A stretch of DNA of 64,000 bases from Bacillus sp. FJAT-45350. Its GTDB lineage: Bacteria > Bacillota > Bacilli > Bacillales > NISU01. Under the pieces are notes generated by a model that saw nothing but the letters and a program-made list of their open reading frames with translations, ran no database searches and was not told where the DNA came from. Shown here piece by piece: positions 61,350 through 64,000 of this stretch (position 1 is the stretch's first letter; each line of letters begins with the position of its first letter). The translations under genes and the position numbers were made by a program. The stretch is from the NCBI RefSeq assembly GCF_002335805.1, contig NZ_NISU01000001.1, positions 2,364,079 to 2,428,078 of the forward strand. Direction: 5' to 3'.

Positions 61350-62489
61350 TTAATCTTGTCTACCTTCAACCCATTCATCACGATACTGCTGATGGACTCG
61401 GTTATGCTCTTGGTACGTTTCATTGTAAATAACTTCTCCATTAAACCTTGCATAGAAGAAGAGATAATCTGTCCTCTCAGGAAGAATCGTCGCTTTGATA
61501 GAATCCTCACCTGGATTCGCAATCGGACCAATTGGCACACCGGCATAACGATACGTATTATATGGAGAGTCAATTTCTAAATCTGCAAAGGTTGTCATAT
61601 AACGATGCTCTCCAATCGCATACGCAACTGTTGGATCAACCTGTAATGCCATACCTTGTTCTAAACGATTGTGTAACACACCTGAAATTAAATAACGATC
61701 TTCAGATTTTTGTGCTTCTCTTTCAACAATTGAAGCTAATGTCATAATTTCATGAATCGTGTAAGGACTATTATCTAGATCTGTTTCATACTTAAAGAAA
61801 ACTGTCTCTGTCTGTCCTATCATTTTCTCAATAATTTCTTCAATTGATACATCCTCTTGATAAAAATCATAACGAGAAGGAAATAAATAACCTTCTAACG
61901 GATGTTTAATGCCTTCTTTAAAAATGTCTTCAGTTAAAATTGCAAACTTCTCTTCTAATTCTTTTAAATAATCCTCATCATTAAGAACTTCGTCGATCTC
62001 TTCCACTTCATAGTCCGTGTTGTTTGCAATAATTTCAATAACATCCGAAATCCAAAGCCCCTCTGGAACTGTAAAAACAAGCACAGGCTCTTGAATGACA
62101 CGTCCTTCTTTTAACTCTTGAATGATATCATCTAAACTCATTGTCTTAGATAATTCATAATCACCTGCCTGGAACCCTGTCTCATTCTTATATCGAACAT
62201 AATATCTGAAGAAAGTACCACTTTTAATTACTCCTTCATTCTCAAGGATTTGACCTATCTGTGTACTAGATGAACCTATTGGAATAGAAACTTCTACAGG
62301 AGACTCATCATTTATATCAACCGGACCAACCGCTGATTTCACATATAAAAAACTACTTATTAATGCTATAGAACAAACAACGACAATTGCCAGTACACAA
62401 AAGAAGACAATCTTCCGAACAATTTTTGCTTGAGCCACTTTTTCCGCATACTTTCTATCATACTCTTGCTTATCTTTCTTCTCTGTCAT
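61350..62489 (-). CDS. mltG: Endolytic transglycosylase MltG
   Basis: 379 residues: cytoplasmic N terminus, one membrane helix (about 28-50), and the YceG domain with the catalytic Glu in IMTLASIVEREAQKSEDRYL, then LEQGMALQVDPTVAYAIGEH, YNTYRYAGVPIGPIANPGED. MltG cuts nascent glycan strands. In B. subtilis it is yrrL and lies beside yrrM, as here. The gene is full length. Confidence 0.94.
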   Translation of the reverse strand: MTEKKDKQEYDRKYAEKVAQAKIVRKIVFFCVLAIVVVCSIALISSFLYVKSAVGPVDINDESPVEVSIPIGSSSTQIGQILENEGVIKSGTFFRYYVRYKNETGFQAGDYELSKTMSLDDIIQELKEGRVIQEPVLVFTVPEGLWISDVIEIIANNTDYEVEEIDEVLNDEDYLKELEEKFAILTEDIFKEGIKHPLEGYLFPSRYDFYQEDVSIEEIIEKMIGQTETVFFKYETDLDNSPYTIHEIMTLASIVEREAQKSEDRYLISGVLHNRLEQGMALQVDPTVAYAIGEHRYMTTFADLEIDSPYNTYRYAGVPIGPIANPGEDSIKATILPERTDYLFFYARFNGEVIYNETYQEHNRVHQQYRDEWVEGRQD

Positions 62490-62554
62490 TTGTATCCCCC
62501 CTTCACCTGTCTCATTATACTATAATAACGCAAATTTTCGATAAAAATGTAGAA

Positions 62555-62658
62555 AAAAAGCAATCGAGGTGGATTTCCTCGATTGCTTTTTGAAACTGAG
62601 GTGCTTTTCCTCAGTAATCTTTTGAACTTTTGTTTTTTATTGAGGTGGGTTTCCTCAA
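62555..62658. terminator. Three tandem hairpins between yrzB and mltG
   Basis: Stems at 62555-62591 (15-bp arms), 62595-62615 (ACTGAGG/CCTCAGT) and 62640-62658 (TTGAGG/CCTCAA), each with a seven-base loop. All share the pattern GAGGTGnnTTTCCTC with small changes. The first is a standard bidirectional terminator for yrzB; the other two lie before it in the yrzB transcript. Confidence 0.85.
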
Positions 62659-62667
62659 CTTCTTTTT

Positions 62668-62961
62668 TTACTCTTCGTCTTGTTCCTCTTCAAAGGTATT
62701 TAGCATTTCTTCAACCATATCCCACTCTTCTTCTGTTTCAATCGTATGAAGAGTGATATCACTATCTTCGCCTTCTTCGTCTTCGTATCTGAAGGCTAAT
62801 ACTTCAACACCGTCTTCATCATCCTCTTCGTCGTCACCTACTGGTACTAAAAGAATGTATGATTTACCAGTTTCGTCAACTGAGAATTTAAATAGCTCTT
62901 CAAATAAATGCTCGTCCCCATTTTCATCAGGGATAATAATACGTTCTCTTTCTTGTTCCAT
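62668..62961 (-). CDS. yrzB: YrzB-like acidic protein (DUF1292)
   Basis: 97 residues, very acidic, starting MEQERERIIIPDENGDEHLF, with a beta-rich DUF1292 core (TGKSYILLVPV; EVLAFRYE). Located between ruvX and mltG as in B. subtilis. Function unknown. AGAGGTG precedes the ATG by eight bases. Confidence 0.9.
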   Translation of the reverse strand: MEQERERIIIPDENGDEHLFEELFKFSVDETGKSYILLVPVGDDEEDDEDGVEVLAFRYEDEEGEDSDITLHTIETEEEWDMVEEMLNTFEEEQDEE

Positions 62962-62981
62962 GTCAACTACACCTCTTATTT

Positions 62982-63404
62982 TTATTTGCCAGCGTGATCT
63001 AAATATCCTTGTAAAATCATGACTGCTGCCATTTTATCTATTACTTTTTTTCTTTTTTTACGACTAACATCAGCTGAAATCAGCATTTTTTCTGCGGCTA
63101 CAGTTGTTAATCGTTCATCCCACAGAATAATTGGGCCTGTTATATATTGCTTCAATTGCTCTGCAAACTGCTGACATGCTTCGCCACTAGGACCAATTGT
63201 ACCATTCATATTTTTAGGTAAGCCTACAACTACCTTTTCAATATCATAGTCTTTCACAAGTTTAGCAATTGATTCAAAAACTAACATTGGATCTTCTTCC
63301 TCTGTCCGTCTAATTGTATCATGCCCTTGTGCCGTCCATCCTAATTCGTCACTTATAGCAATACCAACAGTCTTCGTTCCTACATCTAAACCTAATATCC
63401 TCAT
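62982..63404 (-). CDS. ruvX: RuvX/YqgF family pre-16S rRNA nuclease
   Basis: 140 residues with an RNase H-like fold: [20 protein letters not shown] at the start, [34 protein letters not shown] and a C-terminal [16 protein letters not shown]-like segment carry the acidic active-site residues. It takes part in 16S rRNA maturation. The gene is yrrK in B. subtilis and lies in the same order here. Confidence 0.95.
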   Translation of the reverse strand: MRILGLDVGTKTVGIAISDELGWTAQGHDTIRRTEEEDPMLVFESIAKLVKDYDIEKVVVGLPKNMNGTIGPSGEACQQFAEQLKQYITGPIILWDERLTTVAAEKMLISADVSRKKRKKVIDKMAAVMILQGYLDHAGK

Positions 63405-63523
63405 TAGTACTCCTTATTATAGGACGTTCAAGTAATTCTTCGTATTTGAACCCCGTTTTTAGTGCTGTGATAAGATTCATACGACTCCCGCGTTTACATA
63501 AAACGATTACCGATAAAACAGGA

Positions 63524-63793
63524 TTACTTATCTTCCTTCTTTGTAGCTAAATAAGACTTTACAAGTTCCTCGATTAGCTCGTCCCGTTCTAGTTTTCTTA
63601 TAATCGTTCTAGCCTCATTATGTCTAGGAATATAGGCTGGATCCCCTGATAGCAAATAACCAACTATTTGATTAATCGGATTATAGCCTTTTTCCTCAAG
63701 AGCTTCATATACAGTAAGAAGCACTTCTTGGACATCAACTTGGGCAGCGTCATCATGGAAATTAAATTTCATCGTATTGTCCATAGAGCCCAT
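63524..63793 (-). CDS. yrzL: IreB-family regulatory phosphoprotein YrzL
   Basis: 89 residues from ATG 63793, with AGAAAGAGGTG upstream. [40 protein letters not shown] and [20 protein letters not shown] are the IreB/DUF965 signature. In Enterococcus IreB is phosphorylated by the PASTA kinase IreK and affects cephalosporin resistance. It lies between ruvX and alaS, as in most Bacillales. Confidence 0.95.
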   Translation of the reverse strand: MGSMDNTMKFNFHDDAAQVDVQEVLLTVYEALEEKGYNPINQIVGYLLSGDPAYIPRHNEARTIIRKLERDELIEELVKSYLATKKEDK

Positions 63794-63899
63794 CACAAAC
63801 ACCTCTTTCTAAAACTATCTAAGTTTAACATGGTAAAACCACATTTTGCACAGACCAGAAAATATTACTCAATTTTAATTGTACACTACTTCTATCGAA

Positions 63900-64000
63900 T
63901 TAGGAAACTGATTTAATATATTCTTCAACAAATGCAAGTGCCTCTTCAAGTTGCTCAGGATTCTTTCCACCTGCTTGTGCCATATCTGGACGACCACCGC
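63900..64000 (-). CDS. alaS: Alanyl-tRNA synthetase, 3' end
   Basis: The last 32 codons read [20 protein letters not shown] and end IKSVS before [14 protein letters not shown] is the conserved C-terminal motif of AlaS. The gene continues off the right edge. Order with yrzL and ruvX downstream is as in B. subtilis. Confidence 0.95.
   Translation of the reverse strand, partial: GGRPDMAQAGGKNPEQLEEALAFVEEYIKSVS

Overview
The window is a low-GC Firmicutes chromosome segment from an endospore-forming Bacillaceae species. Sporulation genes (spoIIP, gpr, sigK, yqxA, sda) and competence genes (comEA, comEC, comER) sit in a gene order closely matching Bacillus subtilis. A complete seven-gene Mrp Na+/H+ antiporter operon and a sodium:solute symporter suggest a salt- or alkali-adapted organism, but the species cannot be named from sequence alone. 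No rRNA, tRNA, insertion sequence, phage gene or CRISPR array was seen.

Region 1 (1 to about 20.2 kb) is core: hemW (partial), lepA, yqxA, spoIIP, gpr, rpsT, holA, yqzM, comEC, an O-acetylhomoserine sulfhydrylase gene, comEA, a DUF2533 gene, comER, then the yqeM-cvfB-rsfS-yqeK-nadD-yqeI-aroE-yqeH operon and sda. Departures from the B. subtilis order are the absence of comEB (a methionine-synthesis gene lies between comEA and comEC), the absence of yqeG between yqeH and sda, and the presence of cvfB. A cluster of DnaA boxes precedes sda, and sda has an unusual leader in which a hairpin separates the Shine-Dalgarno sequence from the start codon.

Region 2 (20.2 to about 33 kb) holds a small membrane-protein gene, the mrpABCDEFG operon, glycolate oxidase genes glcDF with a CdaR-type regulator, the phosphatidylethanolamine pair psd/pssA, and the HU gene.

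Region 3 (33 to about 44 kb) is an accessory signalling island. It has a MhqR-type regulator with a quinone reductase, a NarL-type response regulator beside a decayed 7TM histidine kinase, and a Sia-type partner-switching module: SiaB-like kinase, SiaC-like phosphoprotein and SiaA-like membrane PP2C phosphatase. A soluble histidine kinase stands where the Pseudomonas system has the diguanylate cyclase SiaD. An orphan BMP-family binding lipoprotein lies directly upstream of the phosphatase gene, and a stand-alone CheY-like receiver lies beyond it. This is the best candidate here for an undescribed system: an extracellular ligand could be read by lipoprotein and SiaA, relayed through SiaB/SiaC, and output through a kinase rather than cyclic-di-GMP.

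Region 4 (44 to about 54.7 kb) carries mgtC, an uninterrupted sigK, a GntR-regulated ABC exporter operon with a clear promoter and operator, several small unknown genes, an Lrp/AsnC regulator, a NUDIX hydrolase, a small membrane protein plus sodium:solute symporter pair with a CcpA-like site, and a Yip1-domain protein. Region 5 (54.7 kb to the end) returns to the conserved yrr cluster: yrhC, mtnN, yrzA, yrrS, greA, udk, yrrO, yrrN, yrrM, mltG, yrzB, ruvX, yrzL and the 3' end of alaS.
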